From: Uranotaenia lowii
Taxonomy: Eukaryota; Arthropoda; Insecta; Diptera; Culicidae
DNA: 64,000 nucleotides
Assembly (NCBI RefSeq): GCF_029784155.1
Contig: NC_073691.1
Span: forward strand, 64,672,839 to 64,736,838
Direction of reading: 5' to 3'
Position 1 is the first letter of the stretch. Each line of letters begins with the position of its first letter. This document shows positions 11,601 to 22,020 of the stretch, in pieces. Below the pieces are notes generated by a model, which worked only from the letters and a program-made list of their open reading frames with translations, was not told where the DNA came from and did no database searches. The position numbers were made by a program, and so were the translations under genes.

Positions 11601-14600
11601 CATTTGTAAATATGAATTACAATTTCTCTTTGTCTGTTATTAAGCTTCCTTAGATTTTCAAGAAGATCGCGTTTGTTTACTTTCGGAGGAGCCGAATACA
11701 CAAATGGAGTAAACGTTTTTGGTCTATCAATACCTCCTTGTACAAGAATATCGATTTCATGATCTTTAGACAGCTGATTTTGTTCGAATTCGGAAATTTC
11801 TTCATTTTCTAAATCTGCTCTATTATCATTTGCGGCTTCTATTGCTTTGTCTATTACATCATCTGACAGAATTTGAAATTTGGAACGATTTCTAGTAATC
11901 ACACCGAGGTTATTATTATACACTTCCAACCAGTTCACTGTTTCAATTTCATTGATTTCATTTCTCCAAGGATAGAATAGAAGTAATTGCTCTCGATAAT
12001 AATTGTCGGGATCTTGTTCGATTTTGTATCGATTATATCTCAGAATTCGAGCTGTTTTCCTTCTCTTATGGTTAGGATTTTCTCTATCTACTTCTGTTTC
12101 TTCAATGTCCTCTTCTTCGTCAGAAATCTGTGACCTGTTCTTATCAGGACGACTTTTTCCTTTAGCTTTAAAATAAAATGCAGCGTACTCAGCTAAACAA
12201 ATGTTTTGTAAATCTACTCGTTCCGCATAATATGTTATGATATCTTTACCAGCGATATCGGTACTATCTTTGCTCATTGATCTTAATTGTTTTTCTGATT
12301 TAAGAAAAACTACCCTATCTTCAGATTTACAAGTGCTGATATATATATGAGTTCGACTGAAATGGGACAAAGGAATACTTAAACAATGATAAATAGCTTC
12401 GCTGACGCTCATTAGATTCGAATTGAGAAATTTGTTAGCAATTGTCCTCAACTTTTCAAGATAAGTAGTATTTCTTTTATCTAATTCATTTTGCAGTTCC
12501 TTCAACTGCTTCGAGAGTCCCGATTCAGACTTAGCAATGTAATCAACAATGTATGCTGCAACGCCATATTCATCTAGAATTAGCTGCAAATCTGTATTTG
12601 ACTCCATTAAATTCAATATTATTGGATTATAAGAATTGATATCAACTTCACAGCTCCTGCGTTTATAAAAAATTGTAACTTTACTTATAGAAGCTCTTAA
12701 AGCGGTTATGTAATGATCTTTAGTCAAATGCAAGCTTTCTAAAATTTCTTCAAAACTGAGATTTGATCTTTCTCTACTTGAATATAGAACTTCCATCGTT
12801 TCTTTTATTTTCTGTAGATTTCTCTTAACCGCTGCAGTAATTTCGTTCTTGGGCAATGGTTTTAAAATTTTAGTTTCTGATAGAACAAATTTTGGAAAAT
12901 TAAATCTACATGTGTTTTTATTGCTCCGTCCTTTTGAACATGTATCAGTGTGCTTGTGACGCAAATATTTACAAAGTGGATTATCAGCATCATACTGACA
13001 TGTGATAAATGTATCAGCAAACTTTTCAAAAGCTTTTATACTATCTTCATCATTTAAATCTAGACAAGGTGCATCTTCAATGAACAGTAACATATGATCA
13101 TGGGGAGATCCCCTCATTTGAAATTCGCGCCTTCGGTAAAAATCTGTTATTTTATACGGTTGGAATGGGCCTGAGCTTTGTTTCATTAATTTCATTAGCT
13201 CAGTAATTTTAAAATCATAATACAATGCAGAGTACACAGGATTTTCTTTAATAAGATCGTGTTTTTGTTGTTCCGGAAGGTTAAGAGCTTGCAATAACGA
13301 AATTTGTTTCCCTGTAGTCTTCAATACCAACCCTTGTATCAATTCAGGCCATTTATTTTCAACTGCAGACACGGTTAAGAAAAACATTGGTTTTCCGCAC
13401 TGCCGCAACATCGCAAAGAGATTCTTTTTCTTCGAGCTCCAAAAACTTGGAGAACATCTGATGTGCTTTAAAAAATTCAACCCATCATTATGCTGCCTAA
13501 GCTCTGTAATAAACTGGGGATTTAATGCTTCCTCAACTGTAACACCATTAGCATTAGATTTCTTTTTTAGTGTAAGTGTAGTTGAACTAAGAACTTCTGA
13601 TTCCAATTTCATTTTGGCCAAATATAAAATTCTGAATGCCGAAATTTTAACTGTATGGCAGCGTACTTCCCATTTAATTAAATCAGATCTTGTAATATTT
13701 TTGTTAAGTACTTGCCTTTTTTTTCCAGCGAAAATTTTTGGAAAACAAAAACATTCAACATCTGGTTGAATGTGAACTGAAACAGGCCAGTGATTTTGAC
13801 CTGGAGCCATAACAATAGTGGCATGTTGTGCCGTTTGTTGATTGAAGTCGAAAAGTAAACATTCATCATCATCATCAACCAAATGTTCATAAAATTCATC
13901 ATCGACCTCTAAATCGTCTAATTGTAAATTCGAATTCACTTCTTGTTCTAATCCAGAACAAAGTTGATTATCCCGAATATTACCGTCGTCGCTTGTAGCA
14001 ACTTGATTTTCACTGGCATCTAAATTTATGACATTGTTCCGATTGATTTCCTCCGTGAAAATTCTCATATCATGAGAAGAAACTTGTATGTCATGTTTTT
14101 TGTATAATTCAGTATTTTTCAAATAATCAAGAGCTTCTGATACATATGACGCACGGACCAATCCACTAATATATGTGGAAGAGTGACCCATATGTCGTTT
14201 GAATTCCACCGGTATAGGTATAACATCAAGATTATTTAGTTGTCTTGGCAAAGACGAAACCATAAGTGGCACACTACTAGGCACATGAATTGCACTCCCT
14301 TTCATTCCATGCTGTGGATTACAAGCACGTTTTGACATGAGAACAACCTTTTGGAAAGCAACATAAGGAGAAACTATTCTTTCTTCAATATCATTAAGTC
14401 TTGTAATGCATTCGGGAACCGGCGGTAATTTTAATCCCCAACTTGAAGCAAGCTTGGGAATTTTACGTTCTTTTACATATTTAATGCAAGTTTTACACAG
14501 AAAATTGCAAGAATTTTGAAAATAATAATTCAAGGTGCGTGAATCGCAAGTATTTTGAACGTTTTCGTTTTTCAGAATTTTATCAATTATCTGTTCAGAA

Positions 14601-15400
14601 ATTTTTTGAACACTCTTATAGAAAAATGAACCCTCGCAGCTTGCGCATACATAACTGGGCATCTGCTTTCTATTCTCAATGAATTCCCTTATTGATTTCG
14701 ATTGAATATCATTCGAACGAATTAGAAAGTTGTAATATTTGTCTCGATGAGCTATGAATTCATTCATTCTTTGCTCCCGTCGTGATAATCTGTTGCGTGC
14801 ATTTTCATTAACATTATACGTTTCATTGCTTCTCTGTAAACGTATATTCAACAAATTTGAATGATTCGACGCAGCTTGGACGTTTTCGTGTCTTAAACGT
14901 TTTTCTGCCAATTTACATAGAATATTATTCTTCTCTCTTGCATAGTATTCCATGTTTTCATTTCTTATCTTACGCATACGAAGTCTGTTCATCGTTTTTT
15001 CATTTTCGTAATAGCTCATATCTGCTCTTATTTCTCGAATCCTTTTAGCATTTTTTTCTCGCATGATTGAAGAAATTTCAATATCTCTTCTTTTCCTCTG
15101 GATTCTTTGTTGTTCTTGCTCTTTATATGAGTTATCTTCGTTTACAATAGTATTGGCATAATCATCAATTGCTTCTGCATGATTCAGGGTTTCTCTTTGT
15201 CGATTTTCTTCATTGTAACAATTTTGATTTGTTTGTATTTCTTCCAAAATTGTTACGTTTGGTTGATTAGAAAAACTGACATCTGATTTTCTGTTTTGCT
15301 CATTTATAACAGAAGCGAGTTTTTTAATGTACTTTTGCTTATCGTACAAACGAAGTTTTTTCGCTTTGTATTCCGACGAATATTTTTTGGTGCGAGACAT
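8630..15400 (-). CDS. Helitron (Helentron-type) Rep-helicase-endonuclease-OTU protein
   Basis: One uninterrupted 2256-residue frame with ATG at 15400-15398. A Lys/Arg/Glu-rich N-terminus is followed by a Cys-rich zinc-binding stretch (CASC near residue 250, then CKTC) and a DUF6570-like segment. The Rep nuclease carries the HUH motif as SPHDHMLLF (about 767) and the two-tyrosine motif as YIVDYIAK (about 951). The Pif1-like helicase has Walker A GSAGVGKS (about 1280), DEISMVG (about 1377), HKSQGQTYSK (about 1676) and ALSRVSK (about 1697). An APE-type endonuclease follows (about 1750-1970: VIAYQNSRSL, FIGDFNFNL, SDHKPIF). A C-terminal OTU cysteine-protease domain (about 2105-2235) has Asp2115 and Cys2118 in DGNC and a His in SHYNVLLP. 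This order is that of Helentrons, rolling-circle transposons acting on DNA in the nucleus. All key residues I can check are present, so the protein could be active. Element ends were not found. Confidence 0.95.
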   Translation of the reverse strand: MSRTKKYSSEYKAKKLRLYDKQKYIKKLASVINEQNRKSDVSFSNQPNVTILEEIQTNQNCYNEENRQRETLNHAEAIDDYANTIVNEDNSYKEQEQQRIQRKRRDIEISSIMREKNAKRIREIRADMSYYENEKTMNRLRMRKIRNENMEYYAREKNNILCKLAEKRLRHENVQAASNHSNLLNIRLQRSNETYNVNENARNRLSRREQRMNEFIAHRDKYYNFLIRSNDIQSKSIREFIENRKQMPSYVCASCEGSFFYKSVQKISEQIIDKILKNENVQNTCDSRTLNYYFQNSCNFLCKTCIKYVKERKIPKLASSWGLKLPPVPECITRLNDIEERIVSPYVAFQKVVLMSKRACNPQHGMKGSAIHVPSSVPLMVSSLPRQLNNLDVIPIPVEFKRHMGHSSTYISGLVRASYVSEALDYLKNTELYKKHDIQVSSHDMRIFTEEINRNNVINLDASENQVATSDDGNIRDNQLCSGLEQEVNSNLQLDDLEVDDEFYEHLVDDDDECLLFDFNQQTAQHATIVMAPGQNHWPVSVHIQPDVECFCFPKIFAGKKRQVLNKNITRSDLIKWEVRCHTVKISAFRILYLAKMKLESEVLSSTTLTLKKKSNANGVTVEEALNPQFITELRQHNDGLNFLKHIRCSPSFWSSKKKNLFAMLRQCGKPMFFLTVSAVENKWPELIQGLVLKTTGKQISLLQALNLPEQQKHDLIKENPVYSALYYDFKITELMKLMKQSSGPFQPYKITDFYRRREFQMRGSPHDHMLLFIEDAPCLDLNDEDSIKAFEKFADTFITCQYDADNPLCKYLRHKHTDTCSKGRSNKNTCRFNFPKFVLSETKILKPLPKNEITAAVKRNLQKIKETMEVLYSSRERSNLSFEEILESLHLTKDHYITALRASISKVTIFYKRRSCEVDINSYNPIILNLMESNTDLQLILDEYGVAAYIVDYIAKSESGLSKQLKELQNELDKRNTTYLEKLRTIANKFLNSNLMSVSEAIYHCLSIPLSHFSRTHIYISTCKSEDRVVFLKSEKQLRSMSKDSTDIAGKDIITYYAERVDLQNICLAEYAAFYFKAKGKSRPDKNRSQISDEEEDIEETEVDRENPNHKRRKTARILRYNRYKIEQDPDNYYREQLLLFYPWRNEINEIETVNWLEVYNNNLGVITRNRSKFQILSDDVIDKAIEAANDNRADLENEEISEFEQNQLSKDHEIDILVQGGIDRPKTFTPFVYSAPPKVNKRDLLENLRKLNNRQREIVIHIYKCFKLNKLPLKIFISGSAGVGKSLVISTIYQLITYFLEYCVETSVWQSSDSVKVLLSAFSGKAAFLIGGNTLHSAFALPLTETRNIPDLPMDVANNLRQQLLHCKLIVIDEISMVGSTIFSRIDTRLRQITGMDESFGGLSVITVGDFRQLPPVKDRFIFNPPRDCLVTLDLSPLWADFEFYELTEVMRQKDDLDFVNALNNFAQGTMNAADINVFKSREVSESEVPSDAIRLYYTNLDVDRYNAIKIAESTETEILSLAEDKLTGNLKEEQILKKLDIWKAKTTRDCGGYPYSIQFKKGIKYMVTANLDVSDGIVNGATGVLEFVFCNPQSNKPIVVYLNFDSKKVGRKARLKFHEFTENLNLNKNWTPIERQRYSLTNHFQRDYQVIRNQFPLVPCEALTIHKSQGQTYSKVCVDLRKKGNSTRQLIYVALSRVSKLSGLYILGKFPGNMADNPTIRACLKETERLKTYRQLTLAFDNLTTHAGLVIAYQNSRSLRENFKYISADAWYSRCDIIVFSETGILTNDEVNIPNFHIVYRSDRQKFPFFVKSGIAKGIICYAKIGLIVSVESHKTVFKANNQNKYVGHTDLVLLKHGNFSLLTGYKSPKINYNEFISVFNLIYKAYSEPIVFIGDFNFNLNSTCDETKKLVNNLNRMHLYDKLVCYEPTTDLGSRLDIVFSNIRNISAGVYESYFSDHKPIFAIIPQTVLELESAEILGSEYFDTSSSNIVNDNIHNELFNDPPEELFNEANILIENSTTEILENEEWFNEELFRNLNSAILDILVTSMNFNLDTEYRVMSLLESYSQSLDLVHTHMNVSPIQIFDRLRDLDRMANEQYFQEFVEIEIPRDGNCQFHSISYSLIGNTLLSNVLRTFAFRSVLQNKSYFEGRENLLESGSFFNLLCISCEDSAWGNADTLYALSIILKRSIFVVIKGTPVNCLEIRPPVVSLTPIVMIYGSSHYNVLLPKKLNSKHEFPNTSVINVRESELFL

Positions 15401-15814
15401 GTTTAAAAACTGAAATAAAAAATTTGAAAAAGTTTCAAGTTTAATATTTAGATTCGATTTATTCTAACCAATGTTCATAAAAATTCAATCATTACTTTAA
15501 ATAAATTTAATTGATTATTATAAAATAAGGCAATCGTGATTAATAAAGTTAATTAACGAACGCCTTGAATTCTATCATTTTTCAGAAAAAGTGTTGATCT
15601 TTATTGATTATTTTGGAACGAAATTTGAATAAATAAGTTTGAATTTTGGTAACCTTAACATAACCATATTTCTCATCAAAATAACATCAAACAGAAATAA
15701 ACACCATTGCTGTATCCCAACAAAGTAATCTTATAAATGAGTGGATGGAAACTTTAAATTAAAGGAAAGCTATTAATACTCAATAAAAATACAAAAACAA
15801 AAAAGTTATTTACG
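15401..15814. other. AT-rich 5' flank of the Helitron gene
   Basis: About 400 bases of A/T-rich sequence upstream of the Helitron start codon. This is presumably its leader and promoter. No TATA box, Inr or terminus could be assigned with confidence. Confidence 0.35.
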
Positions 15815-16048
15815 ACCCTTAGAGCCGAAGGGGTAAAGCTGAATAAAAGAATAATTCGAGAAAACATGCATTTAAGTTTTTTGGTCATATTCCATATATT
15901 ATTCAAAAATTGTTATTTTTGTAAATAAACTTAAAATAACCCGATAAAATTACCAAATACAAATTAAAATATGAAAAATTGTTAAGTATTACTAACTCAA
16001 AATCGATCATATTTGCACTTATACCTCTTTGGCTCTGAGGGTCTTTTT
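15815..16048. mobile_element. Diverged family-A MITE
   Basis: GACCCTTAGAGCCGAAGGGGT at the left is matched in reverse complement by ACCTCTTTGGCTCTGAGGGTC at the right, giving roughly 21-bp TIRs over 234 bp. The right end with its neighbour (AAAATCGATCATATTTGCACTTATACC) resembles the family-A terminus at 18250-18290. I therefore read it as an older or sister subfamily. No coding sequence. Confidence 0.6.
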
Positions 16049-16204
16049 TCAATCCAAATATTGGATATCAATCGATAATGTCAATATAATTTGTTCCGAT
16101 AGTACGATTTTAAAATAGAAACCAATTGAGGCGCCAGGATCAGATGAACATCATTTTCATAGGAATAATTAATTTTGACAGGTTTCCAAATTTAAATCAA
16201 ATAC

Positions 16205-16990
16205 CATTTAAAGTACACAAAGGTAAGTACGACGGTTTTTCGTATAGTACAACTTAAATCTTTTAAGAAAATCAGCAGTGGATCTATTTAGGCAAACGAT
16301 CAATTTGATGCAGAATATTTTTTTTTATTACACTGAAGATATAAGCATGATCGAGATAAGTTTGTCGCCCCTCTGCTAGGTCCAGTTTTGACACAACTCG
16401 CTAAACTTATCACTAAAACTAATGAACTGCTGTTTTCTTTACTTACTTCGCTTTATAAGGTTAAAGAAACTATAGTAAACAAAGAAGCGCAATCTGATAC
16501 CTTTCGAAATAATGTGCTTGCAACCCTGCTGTAGGTCTGCCTTTAAGACTGCTTGGTTTTGCTCGATTGGAATGACACTGACAGAAAATCCAAAAATTCC
16601 AATCGTGACATTTCGTCTCTTTGTTTACTATAGGCTCGTTATATAAGGTAAGTAGGGACGGTAGATTTTCTCTAACCTTCTGAATGTTAGTATTGTTTCA
16701 ATGCAAAGTTTGTCGTCATGAACACGCTAGATTAAAAAAAAAAAATGCAACTGAAAATGATGCACATCATCTCGACATAGTAGTTATAATAAAAAGTATA
16801 CCAAAAAAACGCTGTAAACATCCGTTATTGTCGAGATTCCAGAACAGAATCAGAACAGAAAATAGAAATAACAGTTTATTTCCAAAAACTTATTCAAAAA
16901 ATTGATTATTTTATCATGTTTTCGAATCTCCAAAACACATTGAAATCCACAATAAAAACACCATGGATAAATTCCTTTGACTAGAGTATT
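16205..16990. repeat. Diverged, scrambled copies of the family-B TIR element
   Basis: GGTAAGTACGACGGTTTTTCGTATAGT at 16220 onward and the nearby AATCAGCAGTGG are the reverse complement of the right end of the element at 19450-20379. The stretch at 16690-16860 (ATGCACATCA, CATCCGTTATTGTC) is the reverse complement of its interior at 19570-19690. A second terminus-like TATAAGGTAAGTAGGGACGG starts near 16637. This looks like one or two decayed copies. Confidence 0.5.
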
Positions 16991-18022
16991 TGTTGTGAAT
17001 GTAAATCATTAAAAGAATTCACACCTTTTCGAGATATTTGGAATAAACAGCAATGCTCTCGTGACCTACCATTACGTCAAATAAAACAATATTTGAAAAA
17101 CTGAGAATTTCACTTATACTGTATTTGTTTTCTCCACTCGATCAGTGTTCCACCGTACCCGACAAAAACAAACACAAATCGTCGCCAGTGTATTGCTACC
17201 TCACGCACTCACACGCTCTCTCGCAACACTGGCAAAATTATCGGTGGGCCACCGTCCGTAAGCAGAACTTCACCAGGTCAAAACCAGTGCAACACCGTCC
17301 GAATAAACAAACAGTTTGACAGCACCTAGTGGTGCACTAGGGCAACACGAGTGCAACACTCGGCATAAACAAATACACTATTATTATGCTGTATTATTGC
17401 ATGATTGGATAAAGCTTGGCAAAGTTTCGGCTGTCCCTGGAACCAACAAAACAGTCTGACCTCGCGGTCGTCAGCCGCACGCAAACACGGTCTCCACTGT
17501 AACTTCTACCACCAGCCACCAGCTTGATTCCCAGACTAAGGAAAGGGATAACGGTGACTAACTTAGTTCAAAAATCGGATATAAGGGGCAAACGAGCATC
17601 AATAGCCCCGAAATATTTCGAAATTTTCATGTGTACTAACAATAAGACAACATGTTGCATAAGTGATCGCTGTACACTGTCAGTTTACTGCCCGCAACAG
17701 TGCCGACGCGAGCATGTGATATCTGTACGAAACATTATAAATCCGGACTGCAAAAAGCTTGTTTTGGACTTATGAGCCGTACAAAATAGCCTCTCTATTC
17801 CCGCAAGCGAAAGTTTCTCTGAACAATATACTTGTAATTGAATACCTGTATTGACATTTTCAATGAATCTAATTAGATTTTTGAAATCGAAACCAATCGT
17901 ATGAATTTTAATATCAAGTCTCATTTTAAAAACAGAATCTGTAGTCTGAAGTACAAGTCTGAATAATTTTAGTTATAAATTACTCAACTTTAAATCTTAT
18001 AACTGAACCCATTACCTTATAA
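16991..18022. other. Non-coding stretch, no recognised feature
   Basis: About 1 kb of mixed composition with several CAACAC and ACACTGGC words around 17120-17370 that recur loosely in both orientations. Short open frames on both strands have no recognisable motif. It may be intergenic or intronic DNA. Confidence 0.35.
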
Positions 18023-18296
18023 TATATCATTTGAGGCACTTGGCATCAGAGGGTTGCAAGTGCCTAAATGATAGTTTCGAAAAAACACGCTTCAAAGTTG
18101 TGAAGGTGCTCGATTAATCATATATTTTTCGAATTCGAACAGTTTAATTCAATCAAAAAGTGTTTAGAAAAACTATGAAAAATCTCGGTTTTGCACCTCA
18201 CTTTCATTGAAACATGAAGAATCTTATAGGTTTACTTAACTAAATATTGATGATTTTGGTACTTGCACCCCTCTGATACTGAGGGCCTCATTTATA
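18023..18296. mobile_element. Family-A MITE
   Basis: The ends are TATATCATTTGAGGCACTT... and ...CCCTCTGATACTGAGGGCCTCA. Reversing one gives imperfect TIRs of roughly 30-40 bp that share GAGGC, ATCAGAGGG and TGCAAGT. The interior has GAAAAACACGCTTCAAAGTTGTGAA and CGAATTCGAACAGTTTAA-type words also present in the copies at 22845 and 23640 in the opposite orientation. It is about 275 bp and non-coding. Confidence 0.75.
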
Positions 18297-18800
18297 AATT
18301 TAAATTCTCATTCTAAATCATAAATCTAAACCTGGATTAAGATATCTTAGTTTTGACAATATGTACATTCTGAATAAAGAACCTGAAATTTATTTATATT
18401 TATTAAAACCTGAAATTTGTGAATTCCAAATCTAAAATCGGAATTGAAATCATGCATTTGAATATGTGATTCTTAATTAGAATTCCATTTAGATGCAGAA
18501 TTTTGAATCCCAATTCTGAATTGTAAATATGAATTATGAGTTTTATTCTGAATATGAATTTGAATTCTGTGATTGGATTCTGAATCTGTTCCACAGTGTT
18601 AAAATAAGCAAACATTTGCAAAAACATCAAAAACATGAATCTGGGTTCTGAACCTGAATGGATATTCTGAATCCCAAATCTGAATACCAAATGAATCTAA
18701 AATCTGAATCTGAACTTGTGAAATGTACATCTTAATTTTGAATTTATATTTATCATAAATATGAAACTAATTTTGAATCTGATAACTGATTCAAATTCAG
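18297..18800. repeat. GAATTTGAAT-rich repeat, copy 2
   Basis: A degenerate run of GAATCTGAAT / AATTCTGAAT words, collinear with 60-450 and joined to the same family-A end. The minus-strand open frame here simply reads the repeat and is not supported as a gene. Confidence 0.6.
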
Positions 18801-19449
18801 AATCTGCCAAAACACATTGTTTGCTAGAAGAATTCCTTCATCACCCCTTTTTGTTTCGACTCGTTTTTGGCTTTTTAGAAATAATACAAAATAAAAAAAT
18901 AGTTGACTTTTATTTAAAATAATATCGCTAATGTTGGAATGTAAAGCAACCTATATTAACGGATAGCTCCAAACAATCATGATAAAACAAATAAAAATAT
19001 TCGTCGAAACAATTCAAAGAATAAACATAGATATTGGTTGTGTTTTTTTTTTAAATCTTTAATTGAAACGGCTCATATTTTCAGATTTTAAGGAGACAAA
19101 CAAATTTGTTGATTGTTAAAGAATTATTGATGTCCCATAAGTTCCGAATGTTATGATTGCTTCAAGTACCCGCTAGATTACGAGAAAATACTCTCCAAAT
19201 TTCATAAGCACTTAACTCGTTTCGGTGTTTCTGTTTCATTCAACGTAATGAAAGCTCACGTGAGAATGTTGTTTCATAACAACTATTTACAATGAAGTAT
19301 TCAGGAATATGATAGTGACATACTGAAGACCTAAATCAAAATTTAAATTATTTCAATTTTATGCAGCTCATAAAAATACCAATGAATGCATATCCTGTTT
19401 CACTTGGAATCATAAGGGTCGATTGCACGATTTATTAGCTTAGCTCATA
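18801..19449. other. Non-coding stretch, no recognised feature
   Basis: About 650 A/T-rich bases without a terminal repeat, tRNA box or credible open frame. Confidence 0.4.
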
Positions 19450-20379
19450 AGGTACACCGGGGTAAGTGTGGACGATGGCTATTAAAACAATACTGTGCAC
19501 TATTTTCTCAAACTTTTAATGCAGAATGTTCAATTTACTAGTAATCTATCCAATAACTGTAAAAAAAATAGAATTCAGACAATAACGGATGTTTACAACG
19601 ACTTTTTTGAGAATTTTCTATTTTCACCTACGATGTCGAGGTGATGTGCATCTTTTTCAATTGCCAATTTCTCGTAAACTAGCCGGCTCTACATTGAAAC
19701 AATCCTTATATTCCAAACAACCAGTTAGGAAAAGAAACGGCGGTTAAAGATGAAGAAAAAAGTGTTTATTTACAAAAAACTAAAATCTTGTCTCCAACCC
19801 CTGCCTGGGGTAAGTGTGGACGGCTTTAAAAAGACTTGATGTTTACACATTTTTTCAATTTTCTGTCCTTCATCCTTCATGAATTGCATTTTTTAGCTAA
19901 GTTTAGCATTCGGTTGATGAAAAGTTTGGTAAAGTACTTGTTTGTTCAGTGTTTTTTGATAAAATCGGAACTCGTGTGTTGTAGCATAAATTACACAAAA
20001 TAATTATTGAAAGATGCCTTACTAATAATATCATGAACTTTTTTTTTTCAAACTTTTGGACGGTTCGAGCAATAAAATAACGTATTCAACCAAGAAAACA
20101 CAAATTGTTTGAAAATTTCCTGAGAAACCAAAAAGAAAATCTTCCGTCCACACTTACCCCATAAATCGGGGTAAGTGAAGACACCAGCAGTCCATTACAA
20201 TTTACGTAATAACTTTTTTCGCTTTGCTTCTATCGAGCTCATCTCTTCAGCGTTTGTAAACAACATGTTCTGCATTACACTGAATGTAATTTTATGAAAA
20301 TTGCTCCACTGCTGATTTTTGAATGATTTTTTAAAGTTGAACTATACGAAAAACCGTCCACACTTACCCCGGTGTACCT
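19450..20379. mobile_element. Family-B TIR element (non-autonomous)
   Basis: A perfect 28-bp inverted match (19447-19474 and 20355-20382) includes AGGTACACCGGGGTAAGTG at each end. TA lies just outside each end, consistent with a TA target duplication. Further copies of the GGGGTAAGTG(T)GAC word lie inside in both orientations (near 19807, 20145 and 20167), as expected of subterminal transposase-binding sites. The 930-bp body has no transposase-like frame. It is related to the decayed copies at 16205-16990, and its termini resemble those of the element at 52665. Confidence 0.8.
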
Positions 20380-21200
20380 TATACATTTTGAAATTAGCAA
20401 TTATGAAAATAAAATTAATTTCCTCATAATTTTCACCTGACCGGTTTCTAACACCCCCTCCCCCACCAATGATGACAGGGGACAAATGAAGCGTCGTTTA
20501 TGTAATATTAAATCCTGAAAGGGCGATGATCCCTGGTGAAAAGATTCACTTCCCGTAAATAAAAAAATCACAATTACTTACCCCGATATTGTTCGCACTT
20601 GTCCCACGGCAACACCTAATTTTTTCTCAAAAATACCTTCTTCCACAATCCACTTGAAAAAAAAAAAACCAAACACTCGATCACGTATGTATGTATGGCT
20701 TTGGTGTTTCTTGGCCGAGAGTTTTATACTATATAACCACGACTTTTCCACTCGATCACTTTTCAACGAAAAAGCTGTTGAAAAGGCTTTTTTGTAGACT
20801 AAAAAATGCTCAACAAAAACCCATTTCTTACACGCTCCTTTTTGATTACTCAAAATTAAGTTTGACCAAAATTCAAAAGTTAGTTTAATTCTAAGAACTT
20901 AAAGTTGAGTCTCGTTTTCCTCCTTTGTGTTGATGAAAGAACATGTCACAAAATTTGAATTCACTTATCCGGAACAATTACCGGAAGACAGTAAGAACGA
21001 ACGTCATAATTGAATGTCCACCGTTGTCAGCGTGAAATTACGTCCGTTATTGTCAGCATGTAGTGTGCGGCTTGGAATGTAATTTCTTGTGGGAATCATC
21101 CGGATGTTACAATCAAACGTACATTCGAGCAGAGTATCTTAGCATCATAAGATTTAATTTTGATTCGCAAAACGTTTAATTAAGTTAATTTGAATTGTAA
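20380..21200. other. Non-coding stretch
   Basis: Contains a C-rich patch near 20450 and a CTTACCCCGATATTG word at 20577 that resembles the family-B terminal theme, but no second arm was found. No gene recognised. Confidence 0.35.
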
Positions 21201-21368
21201 AAAATAACTTTGCTCAAATTTGAGTATAAAGACATAGGCGACAATTGCGTGCCATTTGGAACTTAATTTTTGCACAGTTAGTTGATCGTGTTGTTTTGGT
21301 TGCATGTGTTATTTTAATTCGATCCGCTGAAAACTGTCCCGAATCCCGACTTTCAAATTCCGGCTCAA

Positions 21369-21623
21369 ATGTCTCGACTTCGATCCGACTGGAGGATGTG
21401 GGCTATTCCTGGAGCCCGGTGGTTGTGTCGAAGACAGAATGCTGACATTGGAAGGTGCTTTCTGGCTGCTGTTGGCTTTCAGGTGAGTTTTTTCTTGTTC
21501 AACGCTAAGATAATATTTTGTAGTGAAAATTTCACCTTCTAGCTATTGGAAAAGGTTCCCCGGGCGATGCGATTCAGCCGAGGACTAAATAAAAGCCTGT
21601 TTTTTTGGAGTGTACCGATATAA
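21369..21623 (+). CDS. Putative small spliced gene, exons 1-2
   Basis: Exon 1 (21369-21482, 38 codons) starts MSRLRSDWRMW and ends at a strong CAG/GTGAGT donor. A 60-bp intron (21483-21542, ending TTCTAG) leads to exon 2 (21543-21623), which continues in frame to TAA and ends FFWSVPI. The product would be 64 residues, Arg-rich, with no motif I know. The frame is open upstream of this ATG back to a TAA near 21320. A competing reading uses ATG at 21439. Spliced through the same intron, it gives a 29-residue peptide beginning MLTLEGAFWLLLAF, which looks like a signal peptide. Donor, acceptor and intron size are convincing. Which frame is translated, if any, is open, and the unit could be a non-coding RNA. 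Confidence 0.35.
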
Positions 21624-21728
21624 CATGGACAGAAATTTATTTTTAAAATCTGCAAGATGTTGAGGTAAGATGCTTCTTGAATTAGTTTGGCTTGAGGTTA
21701 ATTTTTTCTTGAATGTGTATATTTCTAG

Positions 21729-22020
21729 GCTGTCGTGATATATTATATTCTCGTGGAAACTTTTCATGCGCAAAGGTTCCGGCGTTCCATGGCTGAGACT
21801 TTCGGAGCAGTGCCGCTCCCGGAGGCTTTTGGATTCCATCGCTGCTGTTGACTGTGATGGCAGCCCAAACGTACCATATAGCGGTGCCCGTTCGGCTGAA
21901 CTCGGAACGGCCTCTTTCCGTTTCTATTGTCGATTTACGGGGTGCTTTCGAAACACGCTGCGTATACCAGTTCAAATCTTTCTTCGTGTTGATGTTCCAG
22001 ATTATGAAGTTTTCGAGTAA
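21729..22020 (+). other. Probable third exon of the 21.3 kb transcription unit
   Basis: A second intron-like interval, 21665-21728 (GAG/GTAAGA ... TATATTTCTAG, 64 bp), precedes this moderately GC-rich block (about 21760-21960). All strands and frames show open stretches of 60-97 codons, none with a recognised motif. The plus frame directly after the acceptor reads AVVIYYILVETFHAQRFRRS and stops after about 40 codons. It is most simply an untranslated or terminal exon. Confidence 0.3.
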
